Under the pieces are notes generated by a model. The model was not told the origin of the DNA, did not search any database, and worked only from the letters and a program-made list of their open reading frames with translations. The position numbers were made by a program, and so were the translations under genes. DNA of 9,439 bases, from positions 1 through 9,439 of the forward strand of contig MVCT01000020.1 in the NCBI GenBank assembly GCA_002049945.1, in the 5' to 3' direction. This document shows, piece by piece, positions 1-6,278 of this stretch; positions within the stretch are counted from its first letter, which is position 1, and every line of letters starts with the position of its first letter. Origin of the DNA: Candidatus Cloacimonas sp. 4484_140. GTDB lineage: Bacteria > Cloacimonadota > Cloacimonadia > JGIOTU-2.

Positions 1-651
1 GAACCAAGTAAGAAATATACAGAAAAAGACCTTGCGACATTGTTTACTAAAATTGATAAACTGGGCAGAAGATATACAACTGTTCCAATTCACGCTCCCG
101 GAGAGACAGAAAATGGAAAATCAAACGAACCTTTTAAAGGAATAATGCCCCCCAAAGGAAGACGCCGGAGAAAAGACGTGGAGACATTAGAAAAATGGGA
201 TAAAGAAGGATTGATTGAATGGTCTTCAACTGGGAATCCGAGAAAAATCATTTTTGCAGACGAACGTGAAGGAAAAAGAGTTCAAGATATTTGGGAATTT
301 AAAGACCCGCAATATCCAACGTATCCTACTGAAAAGAATTCTGCATTACTAGATTTGATTGTCAGAACTTCTTCTAATAAAGACAGCATAGTTTTGGATT
401 GTTTCTGCGGCTCAGGATCCACATTGAAATCAGCTCAAGTAAATGGCAGACAATGGATTGGTATTGATAATTCTGAGCACGCAATAAAAGCAACAAAAGA
501 GAAACTTGCTACTATTAAAGAAGATCTTTTTGTTACAAGTACGGACTATGAATTTATAGAGTTAGAAAAAGAACCTCAACCACAAAAAATGGCTGTGAGT
601 AATGTGAGTTCAAGAGTAGAAATCAAAGAAAGTGTATATAAACAAGTGTAG
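1..651 (+). CDS. DNA methyltransferase, beta class (N4/N6), C-terminal part
   Basis: This is the C-terminal 216 codons of a site-specific DNA methyltransferase; the frame is open to the left window edge, so the true start is outside. Visible, in order: a basic region (R-R-R-R-K near residue 55) and a W-S-S-T-G-N-P-R-K segment followed by Q-D-I-W, which resemble the stretch before the C-terminal motifs in Mod-like enzymes; motif X (Y-P-T-E-K-N, about 108-113); and the AdoMet-binding motif I (D-C-F-C-G-S-G-S-T, about 133-141), then a G-I-D that ends the next strand. Motif I lying C-terminal of the target-recognition region is the beta-class order, so the catalytic D/S-P-P-Y motif should lie upstream. 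The usual D-P-F-x-G-S-G-T-T is altered (C for P, final S-T), which is tolerable. No restriction endonuclease follows; a partner, if any, is off-window. Adenine versus N4-cytosine specificity cannot be decided without motif IV. A TTG at 40 would cut the domain and is not a credible start. Confidence 0.85.
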   Translation, partial: EPSKKYTEKDLATLFTKIDKLGRRYTTVPIHAPGETENGKSNEPFKGIMPPKGRRRRKDVETLEKWDKEGLIEWSSTGNPRKIIFADEREGKRVQDIWEFKDPQYPTYPTEKNSALLDLIVRTSSNKDSIVLDCFCGSGSTLKSAQVNGRQWIGIDNSEHAIKATKEKLATIKEDLFVTSTDYEFIELEKEPQPQKMAVSNVSSRVEIKESVYKQV

Positions 652-709
652 CGAAATGGGAACTATAAGTTTCTCCCCCGAGTCAGGTTTAGATTTTGAA
701 TAACCCGAT

Positions 710-729
710 GGCAAATTCACTAATTTGCC
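710..729. repeat. Perfect 8-bp inverted repeat (hairpin)
   Basis: GGCAAATT (710-717) and AATTTGCC (722-729) are perfect complements around a CACT loop. The hairpin lies between the methyltransferase stop and walJ. No T-run follows, so an intrinsic terminator is not supported. It overlaps the first two units of the octamer array, and its role is unknown. Confidence 0.6.
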
Positions 730-753
730 AGTTTACTAATTCACTAATTCACC
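714..753. repeat. Five-unit octamer array, consensus AATTCACT
   Basis: Five consecutive 8-bp units are in register: AATTCACT, AATTTGCC, AGTTTACT, AATTCACT, AATTCACC. Units 1 and 4 are identical, unit 5 differs at one base, unit 3 at two and unit 2 at three. The array fills the middle of the 652-814 gap. The rest of that gap shows no gene and no convincing promoter or terminator. Confidence 0.65.
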
Positions 754-814
754 AACACCCATCTGTATTTATTGACAGTCATCCCTTTTCTCACGAATTC
801 ATCTCTCAATTAAT

Positions 815-1591
815 ATGAAAGTTCGAATTTTAGCAAGCGGAAGTAAGGGAAACTGCATACTGGTTTCCAGCCAGGGATCTGCCCTTTTGGTTGATGCAGG
901 ATTGAGTTTGAAGCGTCTCAAAGAGATCCTTTTTGACATTGATTTCCCAATTCAGAATATTCAAGCCCTCATTATTTCCCATGAGCATTCAGATCATACA
1001 AAAGGTGCTGGAGCTATTGTCCGCAACCTTGGAATTCCTTTATATGTAAATGAAAACACCTACATTGCAGGCGCCAACCGGTTTGGACGTATCAGAGAGG
1101 TAAATTATTTCGAAAATGGAACACGGTTCACTATGCAGAATTTTTTGATCGAGCCCTTTTCCGTTCCTCATGACAGTGCGGATAATTCCTGCTTTTTGAT
1201 CTCGGAGCGTAGCAATACTTCCAAACTGGCGATTCTTACGGATCTCGGTTATCCGACTAAGCTGGTCAAACAGAAAATGAAGAGTCCAAGCACTATCATT
1301 CTGGAAAGTAATCACGATATTGACATGCTCATAAATGGTCCCTATGCGTGGTGGCTCAAGCAGCGTGTAAAAGGCAAAAATGGTCATCTTTCAAACCTGC
1401 AGGCATCCGAACTTGTTGACGAAATCCTACATGATGGATTGAAGAATATCGTGCTTGCTCATCTCAGCGAGACAAATAACGAACCGGAGCTTGCGTATTC
1501 AGCAATGAAAAAATTTCTTGCGAGTAAAAAAGCAAAGTGCAACTTATTTGTTGCAACTCAGCATCAACCCACGGAATGGATCGAGGTGTAG
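815..1591 (+). CDS. walJ: WalJ/YycJ-like metallo-beta-lactamase-fold nuclease
   Basis: The 258-residue cytoplasmic metallo-hydrolase matches the usual length of the YycJ/WalJ family. The N-terminal L-A-S-G-S-K-G-N-C (6-14) is the family opening. The metal-binding H-E-H-S-D-H lies at 56-61, further likely ligands are H119 (V-P-H-D), D143 and H191 (G-H-L-S-N), and the family-typical E-S-N-H-D (164-168) and H-L-S-E-T-N-N (216-222) are intact. Family members have been linked to the WalRK cell-wall regulon in Firmicutes, and a Bacillus homologue is reported to have 5'-3' exonuclease activity; here the substrate is inferred, and there is no walRK in the window. The ATG at 815 is the first codon of the family opening, but no Shine-Dalgarno site precedes it. 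It is the first gene of a rightward run and its stop touches the next start codon. Confidence 0.9.
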   Translation: MKVRILASGSKGNCILVSSQGSALLVDAGLSLKRLKEILFDIDFPIQNIQALIISHEHSDHTKGAGAIVRNLGIPLYVNENTYIAGANRFGRIREVNYFENGTRFTMQNFLIEPFSVPHDSADNSCFLISERSNTSKLAILTDLGYPTKLVKQKMKSPSTIILESNHDIDMLINGPYAWWLKQRVKGKNGHLSNLQASELVDEILHDGLKNIVLAHLSETNNEPELAYSAMKKFLASKKAKCNLFVATQHQPTEWIEV

Positions 1592-2539
1592 ATGATACCA
1601 TATATTCTGCTTGTGGCTGCCTTTGTTTTGCTTGCAAAGGGTGCAGATATTTTTATTGAAGGCGCATCGAACATTGCACAATATTTCAGAGTTTCACCGC
1701 TCTTTATTGGCCTCAGCATTGCAGCGATCGGCACAAGTGCGCCGGAAGCAGCAGTAAGTATAAAGGCATCACTTGCAGGAGTGAATGGTATTGCATTCGG
1801 AAATGTAGTAGGCAGTAATATTGCGAACATCTGCCTTGCGATCGGCATCGCTGCCTTGATCAAACCACTTCATTTTGAGAAAAGCACCATCAGAAAAGAA
1901 AATCCCTTCATGATCATCATCACTATTCTTATGATGCTGTTTGTGATAAATTTTGCACCTCAGAAAACCGGTTTCGTAGTTGTATCTCGTATAGAAGGAA
2001 TTATATTCTTATTGCTTTTTATCGGTTTTGTGTTTTATTTATATCGAATGGCGCAGCGGGATCGCAAAGATAATCATGATAATGGAGAATCACAATCTCC
2101 ACTTTTAAAAAATATATTTCTAACAATTTTGGGCGGAGCAGCGATTGCTTATGGTGGTCATCTTGCAGTAGAGAATGCAACTAAAATTGCCACTTTGTGG
2201 GGTGTGAGTGATAAGGTTATCGGGATGTCGGTTGTTGCACTGGGGACCTCGATACCGGAGATCGTAACATCTATCGTGGCAGTAGTAAAGGGCAAGGTTT
2301 CGATTGCAATTGGTAATATTGTGGGTAGTAATATTTTCAATATTTTGTTCGTTCTTGGTATTGCCTCGACCATTAAACCTATCGTTCTTGCTTCGGATGT
2401 ATTAATAGATGTAGCTGTGTGTCTCGTTGTTTCCCTGCTGTTTTTTGCCTCTTCACGATTTCTCAAAAATATCGGGCGTATTCAGGGTTTCATGCTCATT
2501 GCCATCTATGTTGTTTATATATTTTTCCTTTTCAAATAA
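1592..2539 (+). CDS. Calcium/sodium antiporter (CaxA/YrbG family)
   Basis: This 315-residue inner-membrane cation exchanger is almost entirely hydrophobic, with two homologous halves joined by a charged loop around 154-170 (R-D-R-K-D-N-H-D-N). Each half carries the alpha-repeat signature: G-T-S-A-P-E (47-52) with G-N-V-V-G-S-N (70-76), and G-T-S-I-P-E (218-223) with G-N-I-V-G-S-N (241-247). The acidic residues in the two G-T-S-x-P-E motifs are the expected cation ligands. About ten membrane segments fit the prokaryotic family (YrbG, NCX_Mj). The ATG directly follows the walJ TAG, and GAGG at 1583-1586 inside the walJ end gives a 5-base spacer, so the two are probably translationally coupled. 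Direction of transport and the exact ion (Ca2+ versus another divalent) are inferred from the family. Confidence 0.93.
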   Translation: MIPYILLVAAFVLLAKGADIFIEGASNIAQYFRVSPLFIGLSIAAIGTSAPEAAVSIKASLAGVNGIAFGNVVGSNIANICLAIGIAALIKPLHFEKSTIRKENPFMIIITILMMLFVINFAPQKTGFVVVSRIEGIIFLLLFIGFVFYLYRMAQRDRKDNHDNGESQSPLLKNIFLTILGGAAIAYGGHLAVENATKIATLWGVSDKVIGMSVVALGTSIPEIVTSIVAVVKGKVSIAIGNIVGSNIFNILFVLGIASTIKPIVLASDVLIDVAVCLVVSLLFFASSRFLKNIGRIQGFMLIAIYVVYIFFLFK

Positions 2540-2544
2540 ATTTT

Positions 2545-2607
2545 ATGAAACCGAGTAACTTGACGAAAAAACCATCATTCTTTTTTTCCAGAGCGGAGGC
2601 AGATTGA
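2545..2607 (+). CDS. Possible 20-codon leader peptide overlapping the etfA start
   Basis: An ATG at 2545 opens a 20-codon frame whose TGA stop (2605-2607) overlaps the TTG start of the ferredoxin-EtfA gene (2604-2606), an arrangement suited to translational coupling. There is no ribosome binding site before the ATG and no recognisable product, so it may be chance. It is listed because it spans the whole caxA-etfA gap. Confidence 0.12.
   Translation: MKPSNLTKKPSFFFSRAEAD
2595..2599 (+). promoter_or_regulatory. Ribosome binding site fixing the etfA TTG start
   Basis: GGAGG lies 4 bases before TTG at 2604. No ATG or GTG lies in this frame between the upstream in-frame stop (TAA at 2556-2558) and the TTG, and the ferredoxin domain begins two residues later, so the TTG start is well supported. 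Confidence 0.75.
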
Positions 2608-3785
2608 TAAAAGTAATTCAAGAAAAATGTATTGGTTGCAGTAAATGTTTACCTGTTTGTCCTTATCAGGCGATTACACTTGTTAATAAGATAGCAGTTA
2701 TTGACCTGAATGCTTGCACGCTATGTGGAGCATGTGTGCCGGAATGTCCTGTTGATGCGATAGTGATCGAGAAAAAGCAGGAGCAGGCAGCAAATTTTGC
2801 CGATTATTCGAGTGTGATGATCTTTGTAGAGCAGAAGAATGGCATAGTCATGCCTATTACTTTTGAGATACTCGGCAAAGCACGAGAGCTTGCAGATTCC
2901 CTTGGGAAAGAGGTCACTGCCGTATTGCTTGGATATGGCTTTCATGAACAAGCAGAGGAACTTATCCACTATGGCGCTGATAAAGTGATAGTTGTTGATG
3001 ATAAATTTCTTGAGAATTTTCTTGATGAACCTTATACACAAGCGCTTGCATATATTGTGAACAAGTACAAACCGGAGATACTTCTAAGCGGCGCTACTGC
3101 GGTTGGGCGTTCCTTCATTCCAAGACTCGCAGTGGAACTTCAAACCGGCTTGACTGCGGACTGCACCGGCCTTGAAATCGATACTGAAACGAAAGAACTT
3201 GTTCAAATCCGTCCTGCTTTTGGTGGTAATATCATGGCAAAGATCCGTACCACGAATTATCGTCCTCAAATGGCAACTGTTCGGCACAAAGTTTTTGATC
3301 CTCTACCAAAGGACGAGACTCGAAAAGGGCAGATCATACAGGAAAAAGTTGCCTTTGATGCAACTAAATTCTTGTCTAAATTTCTCAAATTTATAAAAGA
3401 TGAAACTCAAAGTGTGAAAATTACTGATGCCGATATCATTGTGACAGGTGGACGCGGGATCAAATGTGCTGAAAATTTTTCTCTAATAAAAGAGCTTGCC
3501 TCTGCACTGGGTGCTGCAGTCGGCGCATCCAGAGCTGCTGTTGATGCCGGCTGGATACAGTATTCTCACCAAGTCGGGCAGACAGGCAAGACGGTCAAAC
3601 CAAAGATATATATCGCTTGTGGAGTATCAGGTGCAATTCAGCATCTCGTTGGCATGCAGTCCTCGGATATTATTATTGCGATCAATAAGGACAAAGATGC
3701 TCCGATCTTCAAGGTTGCAGATGTGGGCATTGTGGGCGATCTCTTTGAAGTGATCCCACAGCTCGTAAAGCAGCTTTCTAGATAA
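2604..3785 (+). CDS. etfA: Electron transfer flavoprotein alpha subunit with N-terminal ferredoxin domain
   Basis: This 393-residue protein passes electrons via FAD and iron-sulfur clusters. Residues 1-58 form a 2x[4Fe-4S] ferredoxin domain with cysteines at 9, 12, 15, 19 and at 38, 41, 44, 48 (C-I-G-C-S-K-C-L-P-V-C pattern). The EtfA N-domain follows (about 70-260, with L-L-S-G-A-T-A-V-G-R near 160-169). The C-terminal FAD domain has V-G-A-S-R (306-310), Q-V-G-Q-T-G (323-328), G-V-S-G-A-I-Q-H (340-347), I-N-K-D (360-363) and A-D-V-G-I-V-G-D (372-379). Plain EtfA is shorter; the fused ferredoxin occurs in anaerobes, for example in the caffeyl-CoA reductase complex subunit CarE and in lactate-dehydrogenase-associated EtfA, some of them electron-bifurcating. 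No etfB, acyl-CoA dehydrogenase or lactate dehydrogenase lies in the window, so the partner must be encoded elsewhere and the reaction cannot be named. It starts at TTG. Confidence 0.93.
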   Translation: MIKVIQEKCIGCSKCLPVCPYQAITLVNKIAVIDLNACTLCGACVPECPVDAIVIEKKQEQAANFADYSSVMIFVEQKNGIVMPITFEILGKARELADSLGKEVTAVLLGYGFHEQAEELIHYGADKVIVVDDKFLENFLDEPYTQALAYIVNKYKPEILLSGATAVGRSFIPRLAVELQTGLTADCTGLEIDTETKELVQIRPAFGGNIMAKIRTTNYRPQMATVRHKVFDPLPKDETRKGQIIQEKVAFDATKFLSKFLKFIKDETQSVKITDADIIVTGGRGIKCAENFSLIKELASALGAAVGASRAAVDAGWIQYSHQVGQTGKTVKPKIYIACGVSGAIQHLVGMQSSDIIIAINKDKDAPIFKVADVGIVGDLFEVIPQLVKQLSR

Positions 3786-3814
3786 TAATTTTATGTAATA
3801 TAAAGTTGGTAAAC

Positions 3815-5029
3815 ATGGAATTTTCAAATGTTTTAATTGTAAAGAATGCCAAAGAGCATAGAGTGAATAATCTCTATGTGACAAACGGCAAGTATTCTGA
3901 TAAATCCTATGATAAGATACAGGCAGATTGTACCGGACTTGTTGCATATCCCTCGCTCATCAACATTCATGACCATCTTGTTGGAAACTGGGTGCCAAAG
4001 GGTGCGCCAGGCAGACCCTATTCAAATACAAGCATTTGGGTTGAAGAACTTAATGAATCCGATCCTGTGAAAGAGCGCGATAAATATCTGAAAACACCGA
4101 TGAGTCATCTTATGGAAGAAGCCGGACTGGATCTTGCAATGCTTGGTGTGTATAAAAATATCTTTTCCGGTGTGACTATTATACAGGATCACGTGCCACG
4201 ACAGAAAGAGGAATATTATCAGTCCTTTCCAATTAAGGTTATTTCTGATTTTCAGCAGGGTCATTCCATTACAGGTAAAAACTGGTGGGGTGGAGATGAG
4301 CTTTCTGAAGAGATGAAAAAAACAAAAGGAGAGATACCTTTTATCATTCACCTGGCAGAGGGCAGCGATGACCTGGCGCGAAGTGAATTTGACGGACTGG
4401 TAGAACAGGGGCTGCTAAAAAACAATTCAATTCTTGTTCATTGCACAGCGATTACTACAGAGCAGTTCAAGCAGATCAAAGCAGCAGGAGCGAGCATTGC
4501 ATGGTGTCCGAACTCCAACATCTATCTGCTTGGAATTACACTGGATATTGATACAGTTTTGAAGTTGGGGATAAATATATGTCTTGGTACGGATTCGACA
4601 TTATCAGGAAGTACAAATTTATTGAAAGAGATCATGTATACGAAGCAAACATTCCCCGAGATTTCCAATAAAACGCTTTTCAAAATGGTAACTGAAAATC
4701 CTGCAAAAGCGCTTATGCTCGATACCTATAATGGTAAGATCGAACCCGATATCGATGCCAATCTGCTTCTGACCAGAATGAACAAAAAAGACCCTTACGA
4801 AAATTTTGTGACTCTGAATGCCTGTGATATTGAACTACTCATGCATGTTGGAAAACCGATTTTCGGAAAGGTCGAATATCTGAAATATTTCTCCTGGGAT
4901 GCAAAGGATTATTATCTCTTTGAGTGCAATGACAGCAAGATGTTCGTGACAGGGCATCCTGAAGATATTCTTAAAAAGATAGAAAAGAAGTTAGGATATA
5001 AAAAGCATTTCGACTATTTGCCCTTTTGA
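3815..5029 (+). CDS. Metal-dependent amidohydrolase, SsnA/chlorohydrolase-like, substrate unknown
   Basis: This cytoplasmic TIM-barrel hydrolase of the amidohydrolase superfamily probably removes an amino group or opens a ring on a small heterocycle. From the ATG at 3815 (404 residues) it shows the metal pair H52-x-H54 after P-S-L-I-N-I, a G-V-T-I-I-Q-D-H strand (119-126), H179 with E182 (I-I-H-L-A-E), H209 (L-V-H-C), C-P-N-S-N (231-235) and the catalytic D260 in G-T-D-S. These match the subgroup that includes guanine deaminase, SsnA and TrzN/AtzB. The last 60 residues, including a K-I-E-K-K-L tail, are not diagnostic. A TTG at 3806 would add three residues, but neither start has a good ribosome site and ATG is preferred. 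The stop TGA overlaps the queE ATG, so the two are co-translated. A role in deazapurine metabolism is suggested only by that position. Confidence 0.85.
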   Translation: MEFSNVLIVKNAKEHRVNNLYVTNGKYSDKSYDKIQADCTGLVAYPSLINIHDHLVGNWVPKGAPGRPYSNTSIWVEELNESDPVKERDKYLKTPMSHLMEEAGLDLAMLGVYKNIFSGVTIIQDHVPRQKEEYYQSFPIKVISDFQQGHSITGKNWWGGDELSEEMKKTKGEIPFIIHLAEGSDDLARSEFDGLVEQGLLKNNSILVHCTAITTEQFKQIKAAGASIAWCPNSNIYLLGITLDIDTVLKLGINICLGTDSTLSGSTNLLKEIMYTKQTFPEISNKTLFKMVTENPAKALMLDTYNGKIEPDIDANLLLTRMNKKDPYENFVTLNACDIELLMHVGKPIFGKVEYLKYFSWDAKDYYLFECNDSKMFVTGHPEDILKKIEKKLGYKKHFDYLPF

Positions 5030-5661
5030 TGGAACTATCTGAAATTTTTTATAGTTTGCAAGGGGAGTCCTCATACGCTGGACTCCCTTGTGTTTTTGTG
5101 CGCCTTGCGGGTTGTAACTTGCGCTGTACTTACTGTGATACAAAGTATGCGTATGAGCCGAAATTTTTACTTTCGATTGATGAGATTTTAAAAAAAGTTG
5201 AAAAATATTATCCTGTTAAACTCATAGAGATCACTGGCGGGGAACCGCTTCTTCAAGCTGATTCTATTGAACTCATGAAGCTTCTGATCAACAAAAAATA
5301 TGATGTCTTGCTGGAAACCAATAATTCAATTTCCCTGAAAGATATTCCACAAGAAGTCATTAAGATCGTTGATTTCAAAACTCCCTCAAGCGGAATGTGC
5401 AATTCGATTTTATGGGATAATATCAAATATTTCAATGGTAATGATGAACTGAAATTTGTGATCGCAGACAGGCAGGATTTTGATTGGTCGCTGGGAATTA
5501 TTAATAAGTATGATCTTATAAAGCACCATATCCTATTTTCTCCAGTTTATGAAAAATTAGATAGGAAAGAATTAGCTGAATGGATTATCGAGACGAAACT
5601 CCCGATTCGACTGAATATACAACTTCATAAATTGCTGTGGGGAGATAGTCGGGGAGCGTAA
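5029..5661 (+). CDS. queE: 7-carboxy-7-deazaguanine synthase (radical SAM)
   Basis: QueE converts 6-carboxytetrahydropterin to 7-carboxy-7-deazaguanine on the route to queuosine. The 210-residue protein has the E-I-F-Y-S-L-Q-G-E opening (5-13), the radical-SAM cysteines C29, C33 and C36 (C-N-L-R-C-T-Y-C-D), the AdoMet motif T-G-G-E-P (69-73), E-T-N near 96-98 and the C-terminal L-N-I-Q-L-H-K-L-L-W-G that is typical of the family. The ATG at 5029 overlaps the preceding TGA; a TTG at 5026 would add one residue. No ribosome site is present, so expression probably depends on coupling. The last codons (GGA GCG TAA) lie inside a 7-bp repeat array, yet the W-G-D-S-R-G-A end looks like a natural QueE terminus, so the protein does not appear truncated. 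queC, queD and queF are absent from the window. Confidence 0.93.
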   Translation: MELSEIFYSLQGESSYAGLPCVFVRLAGCNLRCTYCDTKYAYEPKFLLSIDEILKKVEKYYPVKLIEITGGEPLLQADSIELMKLLINKKYDVLLETNNSISLKDIPQEVIKIVDFKTPSSGMCNSILWDNIKYFNGNDELKFVIADRQDFDWSLGIINKYDLIKHHILFSPVYEKLDRKELAEWIIETKLPIRLNIQLHKLLWGDSRGA

Positions 5662-5686
5662 AGCGTAAAGCGTGGAGCGTGGAGCG
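5652..5686 (+). repeat. Left heptamer array, unit T-R-R-A-G-C-G
   Basis: One degenerate unit (GGGAGCG, 5652-5658) is followed by four in-register units: TAAAGCG, TAAAGCG, TGGAGCG, TGGAGCG, ending at 5686. The queE stop codon TAA (5659-5661) is formed by the first full unit. The same unit is found in reverse orientation at 6227-6277. Confidence 0.85.
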
Positions 5687-5726
5687 AGAGGTAAGATTTA
5701 GTTCTTGTTTAAGATCCGAACAAATT

Positions 5727-6134
5727 TCAAAAATTCTTACACCATTTGTTTGCGCTCTTCATCATATTAGTCAGCATTCTACATATATGATCATATTTAT
5801 CTAACAATTCTTCATATTCTGTTTTGTTGAGATAACCACATTCACAAGCGAATTCTAACCATACAATGGTTTCAGCAGCTTCAGCATCAGAATCGCTTAG
5901 TTTGCTAATAAAATGTGAAGGATATCTACGTTTTCTCCATGCTTCGGCAATGTTGCCACACACTGATCGAGAAGAACGTCTAATCTGATCTGTTAATGAA
6001 TATCTCTCTTCAATTGGCCACTTTTTCGACAAATGAAAAATGTGCATTGCAGATTGAAAGGCAAGTTTATATACTTCAAGATCGGAATAATCAACAACAA
6101 CATTAGACGTATTTTTTGGTTTTATCATTGTCAT
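5727..6134 (-). CDS. Four-helix-bundle protein, S23/IVP family
   Basis: The 135-residue, mostly helical protein carries the family hallmarks: L-A-F near 24-26, Y-S-L-T-D-Q-I-R-R-S-S-R-S-V (45-58), N-I-A-E-A-W (61-66), then S-D-S-D-A-E-A-A-E (80-88) and a C-G-Y-L turn (99-102) before the last helix. Related proteins were first described as open reading frames in intervening sequences of bacterial 23S rRNA, and the Avd accessory protein of diversity-generating retroelements has the same fold; free-standing copies are common, with no settled function. The ATG at 6134 has a good GAGGAG site 7 bases upstream; a second ATG at 6128 would sit too far from it. The gene lies opposite to queE, alone between two inverted heptamer arrays, which suggests insertion with its own promoter. 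There is no rRNA or reverse transcriptase nearby. Confidence 0.88.
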   Translation of the reverse strand: MTMIKPKNTSNVVVDYSDLEVYKLAFQSAMHIFHLSKKWPIEERYSLTDQIRRSSRSVCGNIAEAWRKRRYPSHFISKLSDSDAEAAETIVWLEFACECGYLNKTEYEELLDKYDHICRMLTNMMKSANKWCKNF

Positions 6135-6141
6135 CCTACTA

Positions 6142-6147
6142 CTCCTC
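6142..6147 (-). promoter_or_regulatory. Ribosome binding site of the four-helix-bundle gene
   Basis: On the minus strand GAGGAG lies 7 bases before the ATG at 6134. It is the longest purine-rich ribosome site noted in this window and selects the first of two nearby ATGs. Confidence 0.7.
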
Positions 6148-6159
6148 TTTAAATAATCT

Positions 6160-6189
6160 ATGTTAATTATTATTCATACTTCTTTTCAA
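6160..6189 (-). promoter_or_regulatory. Possible promoter of the four-helix-bundle gene
   Basis: On the minus strand TTGAAA (6184-6189) is separated by 18 bases from TAACAT (6160-6165), giving 5/6 and 4/6 matches to the sigma-70 boxes and a leader of about 20 bases to the ribosome site. The region is very AT-rich, so chance matches are likely, but its location inside the cassette fits an independently transcribed gene. Confidence 0.3.
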
Positions 6190-6226
6190 TAAATTCACCA
6201 AATAAAATTCAACACTCTTTACTTTT

Positions 6227-6277
6227 CGCTCCACGCTCCACGCTCCACGCTCTACGCTCTACGCTCTACGCTCCACG
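6227..6277 (-). repeat. Right heptamer array, inverted relative to the left one
   Basis: Seven tandem units on the plus strand (CGCTCCA x3, CGCTCTA x3, CGCTCCA x1, then CG) read T-R-G-A-G-C-G on the minus strand, the same unit as the left array. The array ends 5 bp before the guaB stop codon. In both arrays the units nearest the enclosed gene are TGGAGCG, so they are mirror images in order as well as in unit. Confidence 0.88.
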
Positions 6278-6278
6278 A

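Larger units (their letters stand above)
5653..6277. mobile_element. Candidate cassette: four-helix-bundle gene between inverted heptamer arrays
   Basis: A 625-bp block carries one gene (leftward S23-like four-helix bundle) with heptamer arrays at both ends in opposite orientation. It fills the entire space between the convergent genes queE and guaB: the left array starts within the last queE codons and the right array ends 5 bp before the guaB stop codon. No transposase or reverse transcriptase is encoded and no clear target-site duplication is seen, so mobility is inferred and would need help from elsewhere. Confidence 0.4.

Noticed and set aside
772..800. TTGACA box (772-777) as a walJ promoter
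   Set aside because: At 16-18 bp spacing the candidate -10 hexamers (such as GAATTC) barely match TATAAT, so only half of a promoter is visible.
2565..2588. A-run and T-run pairing (GAAAAAA with TTTTTTC) before etfA as a terminator or attenuator
   Set aside because: The stem is almost all A-U with a 10-base loop, is weak, and lies just before a functional-looking ribosome site; low-complexity sequence explains it.
5727..6134. Part of a diversity-generating retroelement (Avd-like accessory protein)
   Set aside because: There is no reverse transcriptase, and no template or variable repeat was noticed in the window; the fold alone is not enough.
6192..6201. AATTCACCAA shared with the octamer array at 746-755
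   Set aside because: It is a single 10-base match in AT-rich DNA with no periodicity around it, probably chance.
5652..6277. CRISPR array or integron attachment site
   Set aside because: The units are 7 bp with no spacers, and no attC-like core or integrase was seen.
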